A DNA stretch of 64,000 nt from Halosaccharopolyspora lacisalsi. GTDB lineage: Bacteria; Actinomycetota; Actinomycetes; Mycobacteriales; Pseudonocardiaceae. Below the pieces are notes generated by a model. It did not search any database, was not told where the DNA came from, and was given only the letters and a program-made list of their open reading frames with translations. The translations under genes were made by a program, and so were the position numbers. The stretch lies in the NCBI RefSeq assembly GCF_014137975.1, contig NZ_JACGWZ010000002.1:310001-374000 (forward strand), written 5' to 3'. This document shows positions 1 through 8,514 of the stretch, piece after piece. Position 1 is the first letter of the stretch. Each line of letters begins with the position of its first letter.

Positions 1-258
1 TTCGTCGAGGCCCCGCGCGACGGCCAGCGCCGAATACCCGGTGAAAGTGCCCACTTCCACCGCGAATCGCGTCCGGGCGATTTTGGTCAACAGCGTCAGC
101 AACGAACCCTGCTCGGGGGAGATTCGCATCCGTGCTCGGTCGGGGAACTGCCGTTCGGTCTCGGCGATCAGTTCCCGCTGCACCTCGTCGGGCTGCGTTC
201 CGTGCTCCACCAGGTACTCGTGCAGCTCGGAATCGAGCTGCGCCGTCTTGCGCGCCAC
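1..258 (-). CDS. SAM-dependent O-methyltransferase, N-terminal part (runs off the window)
   Basis: Only the first 86 residues lie in the window; the gene continues beyond base 1. The reading ends in VEVGTFTGYSALAVARGL, the SAM-binding motif I of family 3 (caffeoyl-CoA / catechol type) O-methyltransferases, preceded by the usual helical N-terminus. Such enzymes transfer methyl from S-adenosylmethionine to hydroxyl groups of small phenolic or related substrates in the cytoplasm. I chose the GTG at 258, which gives a typical N-terminus; a GGGAAAG-like ribosome site lies about 17 bases upstream. The substrate cannot be told. It is divergent from qcrB. Confidence 0.8.
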   Translation of the reverse strand, partial: MARKTAQLDSELHEYLVEHGTQPDEVQRELIAETERQFPDRARMRISPEQGSLLTLLTKIARTRFAVEVGTFTGYSALAVARGLDE

Positions 259-436
259 TCCCGGAAAACTACGCTTTCCCGGTCGGTGGCGCAGCGGTGT
301 TCGGGGCGGTCTCGAGCCGATTCGCCACGGCACGATCGTGTTCCGGTCGCGACGCTCCTCGTGAGTGTTTACGCTGACCTTCGTCACGACAGCCGCCCGT
401 GATCGTGGGATCTTCGAAGCGAAAGGCGTGCGCTGG

Positions 437-2104
437 ATGAGCAGGTTGACACGGCCGACGAAACCGGCGAGCTCGACCTACCGCCGCGCCGGGCAGCAGG
501 CCGACGAACTGGATCAGCGGTTCCAGCTGGCCGGAGGACTTCGACGGCAGATCAACAAGGTCTTTCCGAACCACTGGTCGTTCCTGCTCGGCGAACTCGC
601 CCTGTACTCGTTCATCGTCCTGCTCATCACCGGCACCTACCTGGCGTACTTCTTCGATCCCTCGATGTCCGAGGTCACCTATCAGGGGATCTACACGAAT
701 CTGCGCGGTGTGGAGATGTCGCGGGCGTACGAGACCACCCTGGACATCTCCTTCGAGGTCCGCGGGGGGATGTTCGCCCGCCAGATCCATCACTGGGCCG
801 CGCTGGTGTTCCTGGCCGCGCTGGTGGCTCACATGCTCCGGATCTTTTTCACCGGCGCTTTCCGGCGGCCGCGGGAAACCAACTGGGTGATCGGCATCCT
901 GCTGTTCGTCACGGGGATGTTCGAGGGCTTCACCGGGTACTCGCTGCCGGACGACCTGCTCTCCGGCACCGGGGTGCGCATCGCTTCGGGAATCACCATG
1001 TCGGTCCCGGTCATCGGTACCTGGCTGCACTGGCTGCTGTTCGGCGGTGAATTCGCCGGTGACGAGATCATCCCACGCTTCTACCTGATCCACATCTTCC
1101 TCCTGCCGGGCATCATCGCGGCGTTGATCGCGGTCCACCTGGCCCTGGTCTGGTACCAGAAGCACACTCAGTTCCCCGGTGTCCGCGCCACCGAGAGAAA
1201 CGTGATCGGCGTGCGCATCGTGCCCGTGTTCGCGATCAAGGCCGGAGGGCTGTTCGCCGTGGTCACCGGCGTCCTGGCGATCATGGGCGGGATCTTTCAG
1301 ATCAACCCGATCTGGAATCTGGGGCCCTACGTCCCCTCCATGGTCTCGGCGGCCTCGCAGCCGGACTGGTACATCCTCTGGACCGAAGGGTCCAGTCGGG
1401 TGTGGCCTCCGTGGGAGATCTACCTGTTCGGCAGTTTCACCGTTCCCGCTGTGTTCTGGCCGACCGCGTTCCTCATGGGCGTGATCTTCGCGGTGGCGGC
1501 GTCGTATCCGATGATCGAGCGCAAGCTCAGCGGTGACGACGCCCACCACAACCTGCTGCAGCGCCCCCGCGACGTTCCGGTGCGCACCAGCCTCGGCGCG
1601 ATGGCGCTCACGTTCTTCATGATCCTGCTGCTCATGGGGGCCAACGACATCATCGCCTTCAAGTTCGACATCGCGCTGGAGGCCACCACCTGGATCGGTC
1701 GGATCGGGCTGTTGATCGCTCCTCCGCTGGCCTACTACTTCGCCTACCGGATCTGCATCGGTCTGCAACGCTCCGACCGCGCGGTTCTCGAGCACGGTCT
1801 GGAAACCGGCGTGATCCGTAGGATGCCGCACGGTCAGTTCATCGAAGTACACCAGCCGCTGGGTCCGGTCGACGAGCACGGGCACCCCGAAGAGCTGACG
1901 TACCAGGGTGCGCCCGTACCGAAGAAGATGAACGAGATCGGGGCCGCCGGCAGGCCCCGAGCCGGCAGCCTGCTGCGACCGGACCCTCCCGAGGAGAGCG
2001 AGCGGTTGGAACGGGCACGCGAGGAGGACGAGCAGCGGCAGCGTCGTGAGTCCGAAGAGGAGGACGAACTGCCGAGCGGGCACCCTCGGGACCCCGAGCT
2101 GTGA
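437..2104 (+). CDS. qcrB: Cytochrome b subunit of the bc1 (QcrCAB) complex, solitary copy
   Basis: This 555-residue membrane protein is the quinol-oxidising cytochrome b of the actinobacterial bc1 complex. Visible features are the two heme-ligand His pairs (about residues 119/132 and 219/234 in helices 2 and 4), the Qo-site motif PDWY (in place of PEWY), eight or so hydrophobic helices, and a long charged C-terminal tail rich in Glu/Arg, as in actinobacterial QcrB. The ATG at 437 is preceded by GAAAGG. An in-frame codon farther upstream would add 24 unlikely residues. No qcrC, qcrA or cta genes flank it, so it may be a second, orphan cytochrome b; alternatively this genome has a scattered bc1 locus. 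Confidence 0.93.
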   Translation: MSRLTRPTKPASSTYRRAGQQADELDQRFQLAGGLRRQINKVFPNHWSFLLGELALYSFIVLLITGTYLAYFFDPSMSEVTYQGIYTNLRGVEMSRAYETTLDISFEVRGGMFARQIHHWAALVFLAALVAHMLRIFFTGAFRRPRETNWVIGILLFVTGMFEGFTGYSLPDDLLSGTGVRIASGITMSVPVIGTWLHWLLFGGEFAGDEIIPRFYLIHIFLLPGIIAALIAVHLALVWYQKHTQFPGVRATERNVIGVRIVPVFAIKAGGLFAVVTGVLAIMGGIFQINPIWNLGPYVPSMVSAASQPDWYILWTEGSSRVWPPWEIYLFGSFTVPAVFWPTAFLMGVIFAVAASYPMIERKLSGDDAHHNLLQRPRDVPVRTSLGAMALTFFMILLLMGANDIIAFKFDIALEATTWIGRIGLLIAPPLAYYFAYRICIGLQRSDRAVLEHGLETGVIRRMPHGQFIEVHQPLGPVDEHGHPEELTYQGAPVPKKMNEIGAAGRPRAGSLLRPDPPEESERLERAREEDEQRQRRESEEEDELPSGHPRDPEL

Positions 2105-2303
2105 CGAGCGCTCGCGGGAGATGCTTGCGCAGGGGAGACGGCGTATTCTGCTGGTATTCGGAGGGTGTTCGGTGTCGGCCGTCGGTGCTGGTCGTCGCCG
2201 GAAGCTTTTCGAAAAGCTCTCACAAACGCTCGGACGGCCGGTGCGTGACGCGGTTCAACGCCTCCGCGCTCCTCGGTAACCGGCCAGCAGGAGGTGAGAT
2301 GTA

Positions 2304-2732
2304 ATGACGCAATCGACGTCCATGGAACAGCATCCCGACCTGATGGAGCTGCGGGCACGCTACGAGGCGGCCGGCGAAACCACTCAGGCGCAGATGCTGG
2401 AGGGCATGACCATGGTGGCCGGTCTTTACGCGGCCATCTCGCCCTGGGTGATCGGCTTCAGCGCGACCTCTTTCCAACTGGCCATGAGCAATCTCGTGAC
2501 GGGGTTGGCGCTGACGCTGTTGGCGTTGGGTTTCGCCTCCGCCTACAGCAGGACCCACAACCTCTCGTGGGTCGTGCCGGTGATCGGTGCCTGGTTGGTC
2601 ATCACTCCGTTCTTCGTGCTCGACGGACCGCTGACCGCGGGGATCGTGCTCAGCAACGTCATCACCGGTGGCGTGACGGTGTTGTGCGGTCTGGGTATCG
2701 GCTCGCTGGGGTTGATGCGAAAGGGCCGCTGA
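2304..2732 (+). CDS. SPW-repeat membrane protein
   Basis: This 142-residue protein has four hydrophobic segments and two copies of the SPW-type repeat: SPWVIGFS near residue 46 and a degenerate W-IT-PFF version near residue 95. SPW proteins are small integral membrane proteins of unknown function. The start is secured by an AGGAGG box (2289-2294) about ten bases before the ATG. It stands alone, is followed by a strong hairpin terminator, and converges on the universal stress protein gene. No biochemical role can be assigned. Confidence 0.8.
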   Translation: MTQSTSMEQHPDLMELRARYEAAGETTQAQMLEGMTMVAGLYAAISPWVIGFSATSFQLAMSNLVTGLALTLLALGFASAYSRTHNLSWVVPVIGAWLVITPFFVLDGPLTAGIVLSNVITGGVTVLCGLGIGSLGLMRKGR

Positions 2733-2753
2733 GTGCGCCCGGAAGTACGTGAG

Positions 2754-2792
2754 GTCGTGCGTGCTCCGTTTCCGCGCGGAAGCACGCACGAC
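2754..2792. terminator. Bidirectional hairpin terminator
   Basis: A perfect 12-bp inverted repeat (arms 2754-2765 and 2781-2792) sits between the convergent SPW and universal stress protein genes, as expected for a shared intrinsic terminator in a GC-rich actinobacterium, where the U-tract is often missing. Confidence 0.65.
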
Positions 2793-2804
2793 CCCGCTCA
2801 CCTC

Positions 2805-3248
2805 TCACCGTTCTGTGGGGTTCGCGTGCACGATCACCACCGGGCACGGTGAGTGGTGGGCGCATTTGTGGCTGACCGATCCGAGGAGCGCACCGACGAA
2901 TCCTCCGTGGCCTCGGCTGCCCACGACCAGCAGTCCGGCCTGCTCGGCGGCCTCGAGCAGGATCTGAGCCGAATGCCCCTGAACGACCCGGGTCTGTACC
3001 GGAGTCGACGTGGTGCGTTTTTCCAGGGCGCTTTCCACGGTGGTTTCGACGGTGACGCTGGCGGCGCCCTCGAATTCACGAGGTGGTACGGCCCCACCCT
3101 CCCAGCTGTAGAAGGCGGGGTATTCCCAAGCGGTGATCGCTTCCACGCTCGCGCCGGTCAGTTCCGCCTGACCGAGCGCCCAGTCCAGCGCCGCCATCGA
3201 GGACGGTGAGCCGTCGATACCCACCACGATCTTGTTCGTCTCACTCAT
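2805..3248 (-). CDS. Universal stress protein (UspA family)
   Basis: This is a single Usp domain of 147 residues. It shows the N-terminal VVGIDGSPSS strand-loop and the C-terminal ATP-binding signature GSRGHGGFVGALLGSVS, which matches G-x2-G-x9-G-S/T, so it probably binds ATP. The ATG at 3248 has a GGAG box just upstream; 32 further in-frame upstream residues are not supported. Usp proteins act in dormancy and stress tolerance. It is convergent with the SPW gene, and a decayed transposon remnant begins about 90 bp beyond its start. Confidence 0.92.
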   Translation of the reverse strand: MSETNKIVVGIDGSPSSMAALDWALGQAELTGASVEAITAWEYPAFYSWEGGAVPPREFEGAASVTVETTVESALEKRTTSTPVQTRVVQGHSAQILLEAAEQAGLLVVGSRGHGGFVGALLGSVSHKCAHHSPCPVVIVHANPTER

Positions 3249-3339
3249 CGGGTCTCCAATCGGGGGAATTCCGGCGTTCGGGTCGGGGAGGAGCCGGCCT
3301 CGAGTGTGTGGTGGTGACCACTCGCTGGTCGGCTCTACG

Positions 3340-4264
3340 AACAAGATCGGTAAGAAGTCGCGTCAGTTGGCGGAGTACATCGAGTCCGCCTTCATGGGTC
3401 GGGATGGTCGGTTGAGGTGGGCGAAGTTGCGCGAGCCGCTGAACATGGTGTGGTCGCGCCCGCTGTCGGAGGGTGTGGAGCCGTCGGTGGGGACGGTGTC
3501 CCGTGATGCGGCCGGCCGGGGGGTCGTCTCGATCGTGGTTGAGACCAGTACCGAGCATTACGCGCCGACTGATCGGGCTGGTGGGGTGGATGCCGGGTTG
3601 GAGTCGTTGGTGACGCTGTCGACCGGGGGGGGGGGGGGGGGAGGTTACCGACCCGAAGCACGAGAAGCGGGACCGCAAGAAGCTGGTGAAGGCTCAGCGG
3701 GAGCTGTCCCGCAAGCAGCCCGGCTCGAACAATCGGGCCAGGGCTCGTCGGGAGGTGGCCCGGGTGCACGCGCGGATCACCGACCGGCGCCGGGACCATT
3801 TGCACCAGGTGAGCACTGGACTCGTCCGTGAGAACCAAACGGTCGTGATCGAGGATCTTCAGGTGCGCGGCATGCTGGCCAACCACAGTCTCGCTTGTGC
3901 GCTCGGTGATGCGTCGTGGTCGCAGTTCCGCACGATGCTGGAGTACGAGGCCGCGTGGTGTGGCCGTGAGGTCATCGTGATCGACCGGGGGTTCCCGTCC
4001 AGCAAGACGTGCCCGGCGTGTGGCCGGCTCACCGCGAAGAAGCCGCTGCACGTGCGCACGTGGGCGTGCGCCGGGTGCAACACCACGCACGTCCGCGACG
4101 TCAACGCCGCGAAGAACATCAAGGTCGCCGGGCTGGTGGCGTCGGCCTGTGGAGCCGGTGTCAGACCTCAACGGGAGACCTCCCGGACGGGGCAGTCGGC
4201 AAGGAAGCAGGAACCCTCGACCGCGAGACCGAAGGAAAACCCCGGCCTCCAGGACGAGGAATAG
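3340..4264 (+). pseudogene. Decayed TnpB (IS200/IS605-type RNA-guided nuclease), N-truncated and frameshifted
   Basis: Two reading frames together give the C-terminal two thirds of a TnpB. The RuvC residues are retained: Asp in GVDAGLES, Glu in VVIEDLQ, and Asp in HVRDVNAAKNI. A zinc ribbon (CPAC and CAGC) follows. About 130 N-terminal residues are absent; recognisable similarity begins near 3340. The frame changes inside a 17-G run (3625-3641) where related proteins would read S-T-G-E-V; about 13 extra Gs give a +1 shift. No TnpA partner is adjacent. The C-terminal tail ending LQDEE and the following TCAAG resemble the right end of IS605-family elements. It is a dead relic unless the G run is a sequencing artefact, and even then the N-terminus is missing. 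Confidence 0.85.
3625..3641 (+). repeat. 17-G homopolymer inside the tnpB relic
   Basis: Seventeen consecutive G residues occur where coding logic predicts about four (GGG-GAG). The expansion shifts the tnpB frame by +1. It could be slipped-strand expansion in an unselected gene or an assembly error. Confidence 0.9.
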
Positions 4265-4386
4265 TCAAGCTGCCCCCTTGTCGCCTCTCCGCCACTGTGC
4301 CTGCCGAGTGGGACGATCGGCATCCCGCGACGGGGAGTTCCCCCGATTCGGTGGCCCCTCGGTTCGTGGTGACCTCCTCGGTTCGT

Positions 4387-5223
4387 TCAGTCGGCCAGTG
4401 CGTGCTCGACGAGCTTGTCGGAGAGTTCGCGCAACCGGGTGCGCTCCTGCGGGTCGTAGGCCTGGGCCAAGGCGCGGGCCTCTTCGAGGCCGTGGAAGTA
4501 ACGGCCCGTGACTTCCTCCAGCGAGGTCTCGGCCACCAACCGGTAGGTCGCTTCGAGTCCTTCGTCGACCGTGCTCGCCGGGCGGATGTCGGCCTGCCGC
4601 ACCATCGTCGTGTTCATGTACGTGGCCGGATGCAGCGCGTTGACGGTGACTCCTTCGCCGCGGAGCTGTTCGGCCAGGTCGAAGGTGAGCATGATCTGGG
4701 CGAGCTTGCTCTGCGCGTAGGCGCGGGTACCGCTGTAGCCCGAGGTCAGCATCGGGTTGTCGAAGTCGATCGGCTGCTGACCCGCCGAGGCGACGTTGAC
4801 CACCCGTGCCGGTGCGGAGGCCGCCAGTAGCGGAACCAGCTCGCGGGTGAGCACGTAACCGGCGAGGTAGTTCACCGCGAAGCGCAGCTCGATGCCGTCG
4901 GCGGTCTCCTGCCGCTCCGTCTCGTCGGCGCCGAAGCCGACCCCGGCGTTGTTGACCAGCACGTCGACGCGGCGGAATCGTTCGCGGACGTGCTGGGCCA
5001 TCTCACAGACATTGCGCGGCTCGGAGAGGTCGGCCAACACGACCTCGACGCGATCGTTTCCGGTCGTCTCGGTGATCTCACCGCGGGTGCGCTCGGTTCG
5101 TTCGGGGTCGCGGCCGTGCACCGCCACCCGGGCACCCTGGGCGGCCACGCGTTCGGCGAGTGCCCGCCCGAGTCCGTCCGTGGCGCCGGTGACGAGGACG
5201 GTTTGTTCGCTGAGCGGACGCAC
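4387..5223 (-). CDS. Short-chain dehydrogenase/reductase
   Basis: This is a classical SDR of 278 residues with an NAD(P)-binding TGATDGLG motif near the N-terminus, NNAG, the catalytic Ser in NVASAG and the catalytic pair in YAQSK. It resembles the retinol-dehydrogenase/WWOX-like oxidoreductases abundant in actinomycetes, which oxidise or reduce hydroxyl/keto groups; the substrate is unknown. I chose the GTG at 5223 because a perfect GAGGAGG box lies six bases upstream, although the frame stays open another 40 codons. It is transcribed away from the small gene at 5458; the 234-bp gap between them carries two inverted repeats. Confidence 0.9.
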   Translation of the reverse strand: MRPLSEQTVLVTGATDGLGRALAERVAAQGARVAVHGRDPERTERTRGEITETTGNDRVEVVLADLSEPRNVCEMAQHVRERFRRVDVLVNNAGVGFGADETERQETADGIELRFAVNYLAGYVLTRELVPLLAASAPARVVNVASAGQQPIDFDNPMLTSGYSGTRAYAQSKLAQIMLTFDLAEQLRGEGVTVNALHPATYMNTTMVRQADIRPASTVDEGLEATYRLVAETSLEEVTGRYFHGLEEARALAQAYDPQERTRLRELSDKLVEHALAD

Positions 5224-5347
5224 AGTCAGCCTCCTCGGGGGCAGGGGTGGGCAGTACGTATGGCCTCCATTGGAGTGACGGTAGCGCTTTGGCGCCACTC
5301 GGGAGTCACAGTATGTCCCCAAAAGGCATACCCGGAAGGTCATTCCG

Positions 5348-5375
5348 TCACACTAAGAGAATATCGAAAGTGTGA
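5348..5375. promoter_or_regulatory. Operator-like inverted repeat
   Basis: TCACACT (5348-5354) and AGTGTGA (5369-5375) form a perfect 7-bp inverted repeat with a 14-bp centre. It lies in the AT-richer divergent region between the SDR gene and the gene at 5458, a position expected for a repressor or activator dimer site. The binding protein is unknown. Confidence 0.45.
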
Positions 5376-5409
5376 TCTCCGTAATCACTGGGTATCTTAC
5401 GGTAGTCAG

Positions 5410-5429
5410 CGGGTCGTCTTGACGACCCG
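5410..5429. promoter_or_regulatory. Perfect 9-bp palindrome upstream of a small gene
   Basis: CGGGTCGTC-TT-GACGACCCG is centred about 38 bp upstream of the start codon at 5458, just before its ribosome site. It may be an operator or a leader hairpin; the 2-base loop makes an operator more likely than a terminator. Confidence 0.5.
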
Positions 5430-5457
5430 TGCGGGGGGCACGAAGAAGGTAGAGATC

Positions 5458-5769
5458 ATGACGGCAACATCGGAACCGCACCGCGTCGTGGAGGAGTTGG
5501 GGAAGCTGGGACAGGTGACCGCCCTGCTGGAGGAACTCAGCGGCTCCGGAACGGAGGGCGTGCAGGAGCGACAGCGGGCCCTGCTGTCGGCGGCCGAACT
5601 CGGGCGGCGACTCGCCGTCCTGCTGGACGAGCTGGCCGGCGAGTACGAGCGTCCCGGTGTCCCGGAGCAGGGCTCCGTCCAGATCTCCCTGGACCAGGCC
5701 GCCGCCGCCGCGGAGGATCTCGGCAACTGTGCACGTCATGCCGCGGAGGCCTTGTTGGCCGAGTCGTGA
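5458..5769 (+). CDS. Hypothetical helical protein
   Basis: I do not recognise this 103-residue acidic protein. It is almost entirely predicted helical, with heptad-like leucine spacing (LGKLGQVTALLEEL, then ELGRRLAVLLDELAGEY) and an alanine-rich C-terminus, so a small dimeric coiled-coil protein is plausible. There are no membrane segments, cysteines or signal peptide. An AAGGTAGAG ribosome site precedes the ATG. Its promoter region holds two inverted repeats, suggesting specific control. It is followed after about 100 bp by the Rieske gene on the same strand. Confidence 0.65.
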   Translation: MTATSEPHRVVEELGKLGQVTALLEELSGSGTEGVQERQRALLSAAELGRRLAVLLDELAGEYERPGVPEQGSVQISLDQAAAAAEDLGNCARHAAEALLAES

Positions 5770-5865
5770 ATCCCCGGTCCTCGGCCCCTCGCCACGCGAG
5801 TAGCACGACCGATCAGCCGACGATAGGCTTCACGGTCGGGAGCCGATTCCGTTGAAGGAGCAGCC

Positions 5866-6891
5866 GTGGCCGGGTCGTGGGCGAAGCGCTCCTGGAGGCC
5901 GGACGTTCCGGTACGGCGGTCGCGCGCACCGCGATGGGCCGAGCAGGAGGAAACGTGGCGGTCGGCGAAGCCGCCCGTGATCGCGGCCGCGCTCAAACGC
6001 GCGCTTTCCCGTCCCTCGGGGAACTGGTTCGTCCTGGCAGCGAGCCGGGAGATCACGGGGCGGGAGCCGTTCGGCCGCACTGTGGCGGGCACCGAAGTGG
6101 TCGCGTGGCGCGGCGAGGACGGACGGCTGCACGCGGGGCCGGGGGCCTGTCCCCACCTCGGCGCTCCGCTGAGCCAGGCGCGTGTGCACTGTGGCGAGCT
6201 CGTGTGCCGCTGGCACGGCCTGAAGCTGGGGGAGCGGGGTGGCCCGTGGTGGGCCCCCTTTCCCACCTACGACGACGGTGTTCTCTCCTGGGTACGACTG
6301 GACGAAGCCGGTGCCGAACAAGCTCTGCCCGAGCCCGTGGTGCCCGTCAGACCGCCCCGGGCGGCCGGTATCGACGCGGTCGCCACCACGGTGGGAAGCT
6401 GCGAACCGGAGGACGTCGTGGCCAACCGGCTGGATCCCTGGCACGGTTCCTGGTTCCACCCGTACTCCTTCGCCGACCTCAGCGTCGTGCGAGCTCCGGA
6501 AGTCGACGCCCCCGACGACGTCGACAGCGACCGCTTCGACGTGGACGTGACCTTCCGACTGTCCCGCCGCATCGGCGTTCCGGTACGGGCGAGTTTCACC
6601 TGCCCGGAGCCGCGCACCGTGGTCATGCACGTCGTGGATGGTGAGGGGGCGGGCAGCGTCGTGGAAACCCATGCGACTCCGCTGGGCACCGATGCCCTCG
6701 GTCGTCCCCGGACAGCGGTCGTCGAGGCCACGGTGGCCCACTCCACGCGCCCCGGGTTCCGCGCCGCTCGCGGAATAACCCCGGTGCTGCGGCCCGTGAT
6801 GCGCCGGGTCGCGTTACGACTCTGGCGTGACGATCTCGCCTACGCCGAGCGTCGTTATCAACTACGCAGCACCGGACGCTGGCCGGGTTGA
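5866..6891 (+). CDS. Rieske [2Fe-2S] oxygenase-like protein of the carotenoid locus
   Basis: This 341-residue protein has an N-terminal Rieske domain: Cys95-x-His97 and Cys114-x2-His117 ligate a 2Fe-2S cluster. A large C-terminal domain follows that resembles those of Rieske proteins often found beside crtU in actinomycete aromatic-carotenoid clusters (DUF5914 type, from memory). It is therefore probably an oxygenase or hydroxylase acting on carotenoid ends or side chains, though this is inference. The GTG start is preceded by GAAGGAG at five bases. It converges on crtU, with a short hairpin between them. Confidence 0.82.
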   Translation: MAGSWAKRSWRPDVPVRRSRAPRWAEQEETWRSAKPPVIAAALKRALSRPSGNWFVLAASREITGREPFGRTVAGTEVVAWRGEDGRLHAGPGACPHLGAPLSQARVHCGELVCRWHGLKLGERGGPWWAPFPTYDDGVLSWVRLDEAGAEQALPEPVVPVRPPRAAGIDAVATTVGSCEPEDVVANRLDPWHGSWFHPYSFADLSVVRAPEVDAPDDVDSDRFDVDVTFRLSRRIGVPVRASFTCPEPRTVVMHVVDGEGAGSVVETHATPLGTDALGRPRTAVVEATVAHSTRPGFRAARGITPVLRPVMRRVALRLWRDDLAYAERRYQLRSTGRWPG

Positions 6892-6913
6892 GACGAGGCG
6901 CCGTCTCGTCCGA

Positions 6914-6934
6914 CGGGTCGGTTCGACCGACCCG
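6914..6934. terminator. Hairpin between convergent Rieske gene and crtU
   Basis: The 9-bp perfect stem CGGGTCGGT / ACCGACCCG with a 3-base loop lies in the 66-bp gap between the two convergent stop codons. It is a probable bidirectional terminator without a U-tract. Confidence 0.5.
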
Positions 6935-6957
6935 GCCGCGCCCACCGGAACGCGCGG

Positions 6958-8514
6958 TTACCGGGACGGGGCGGGTGCGGACAGCTGCCGCAGCACCGGG
7001 AACCGTCCGCGGTCCGGCACGCTCCACAACGCGTGGCCACGTGTTCCCCAGTTGGACAGCAGTGCGTTGGCCGCCTGCATCCCGGTCGTGGCCGCCCGCT
7101 CCATCAGCGCCACCGGTAGGTCGATCCGCACCAGGTCGCCGGCCAGGACCACGTTCGGATCGGGGGTGGTGATGTGGGGGCGATCGTCGAAGCCGTCCGG
7201 AGGGAACAGCGGGCAGTCGGCGCGCAGCTCGTGCCGCTCGTCGACGATCGTCGCCCCGGCGGTCTCCGGGTACAGGCGGTGCAGTTCGGCCAGCATGCGT
7301 GGGCGCAACTCGGCCACCGTCGGTGACCCCGGTAAGGCGTAGGCGTGCAGTTCCACCACGGAACCTCCGCGGGCGTGCGCCCACTGCGCGGCACTGTGCT
7401 CGTAGCGTTCCAGCACGCTGATGTTGTCCAGCGGACCGAAACCACTGGTCCCCATGAATCCGGGCCGTTGCGCCCGGACCGGGCGATCCAGCCACAACCG
7501 CGAGACCAGGAAGGCCGGAGCGCTGGGAAGCCCCGCGACGCGGGAGCGCCACCGCGCGTCGCCCAGTTCCGGCGACCCGGCGACCAGCCGCCGCAGCCCG
7601 CCCGGGTCCGTGGCCAGGACGCAGGCGTCGGCGTCGACGTCCTCACCGCCGTCGAGACGTACCGAGAACCGCCGCCGATCACCCGGCCTCACCGACCGCA
7701 CCGTGGTCGCCGTGCTCACCCGCGTCCCCAGCCGCTGGAGGTAGCGCCGCAACGGTTGCCACAGCGCTGACGGGAAGCAGTCCGAGGCGACGTCGAACAG
7801 CAGACCCTCGTTGGAGCCCAGGAAGTAGATGTGGAACATCGTGGCCAGCTCGGCCGCCGACAGGTGGCTCGGATCGGCGAAGAAGCTTCGCGAGAACACC
7901 TCGAAGGCCAGGTGCTTGGCCGCCTCGGGGAAACGGATCCGGTCGAGGAAGCTCGCGGCGTCGAGGTGGTCGAGCTGTTCGTAGATCTCCGGCACCGAGA
8001 CCTGTGCCAGTGGCAGTGCCGCGCGCTTGCCCAGCCGGGTGACGTCCTGCCAGCCGAAAGTGGGGCTGCGGGCCACGAAGGCCAACGCGTTCCACGGGGG
8101 TGTGCGCGGAAGCCCGGCGAAGGTGTCCTGATACCCCCGGCTGTGCACCAGCGGATAGTCCGGCAGCGACACCAGTCCCGTGAGGTGTGGATCGGCCCGG
8201 CGCAACAGCGCACGCAGGTTGTAGTACTGCCGGAAGAACGCGTGGAAGCCCCGGTTCATGGACGCGGTGGAGCCGTCGGCCAGCTCGGTGCGCCAGCCGC
8301 CCACACGGCCGCCGAGGTGCGGTTCCCGCTCCAGCAGCCGGACTTCGACGCCCCGCTCGGCCAGGCAGGTCGCCGCGGCCAGTCCGGCGATGCCCGCGCC
8401 GACGACCACCACGCGGGGAGGAGTCGTCGAACCGGGAACGCTCTCGTGACCCGGCTCGGGCGGGTGCTGCACCGCCTTGCGGTCCCGTCCCGGATGACCG
8501 TCGCGCCGCGTCAC
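6958..8514 (-). CDS. crtU: CrtU-type carotenoid desaturase/methyltransferase (FAD)
   Basis: This is a 518-residue FAD-dependent amine-oxidase-fold protein. After about 30 variable residues comes the dinucleotide motif VVVVGAGIAGLAAA, then the GGRVGGW loop and the family-specific stretch RGFHAFFRQYYNLR typical of CrtU (beta-carotene desaturase/methyltransferase making aromatic isorenieratene-type rings). The C-terminal flavin segment VVLAGDLVRIDLPVALMERA is present. The GTG at 8514 overlaps the upstream methyltransferase stop in GTGA and has a GGGGAG box. It is the last gene of the crtI-crtB-idi-crtT-crtU operon. No crtY cyclase is visible here, so the substrate ring must be made by an enzyme encoded elsewhere, or the reaction differs. 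Confidence 0.85.
   Translation of the reverse strand: MTRRDGHPGRDRKAVQHPPEPGHESVPGSTTPPRVVVVGAGIAGLAAATCLAERGVEVRLLEREPHLGGRVGGWRTELADGSTASMNRGFHAFFRQYYNLRALLRRADPHLTGLVSLPDYPLVHSRGYQDTFAGLPRTPPWNALAFVARSPTFGWQDVTRLGKRAALPLAQVSVPEIYEQLDHLDAASFLDRIRFPEAAKHLAFEVFSRSFFADPSHLSAAELATMFHIYFLGSNEGLLFDVASDCFPSALWQPLRRYLQRLGTRVSTATTVRSVRPGDRRRFSVRLDGGEDVDADACVLATDPGGLRRLVAGSPELGDARWRSRVAGLPSAPAFLVSRLWLDRPVRAQRPGFMGTSGFGPLDNISVLERYEHSAAQWAHARGGSVVELHAYALPGSPTVAELRPRMLAELHRLYPETAGATIVDERHELRADCPLFPPDGFDDRPHITTPDPNVVLAGDLVRIDLPVALMERAATTGMQAANALLSNWGTRGHALWSVPDRGRFPVLRQLSAPAPSR

Noticed and set aside
269-2083. A 604-codon open frame opposite qcrB
   Set aside because: Antisense shadow of the clear cytochrome b gene; composition is His/Gln/Arg-rich with no recognisable domain.
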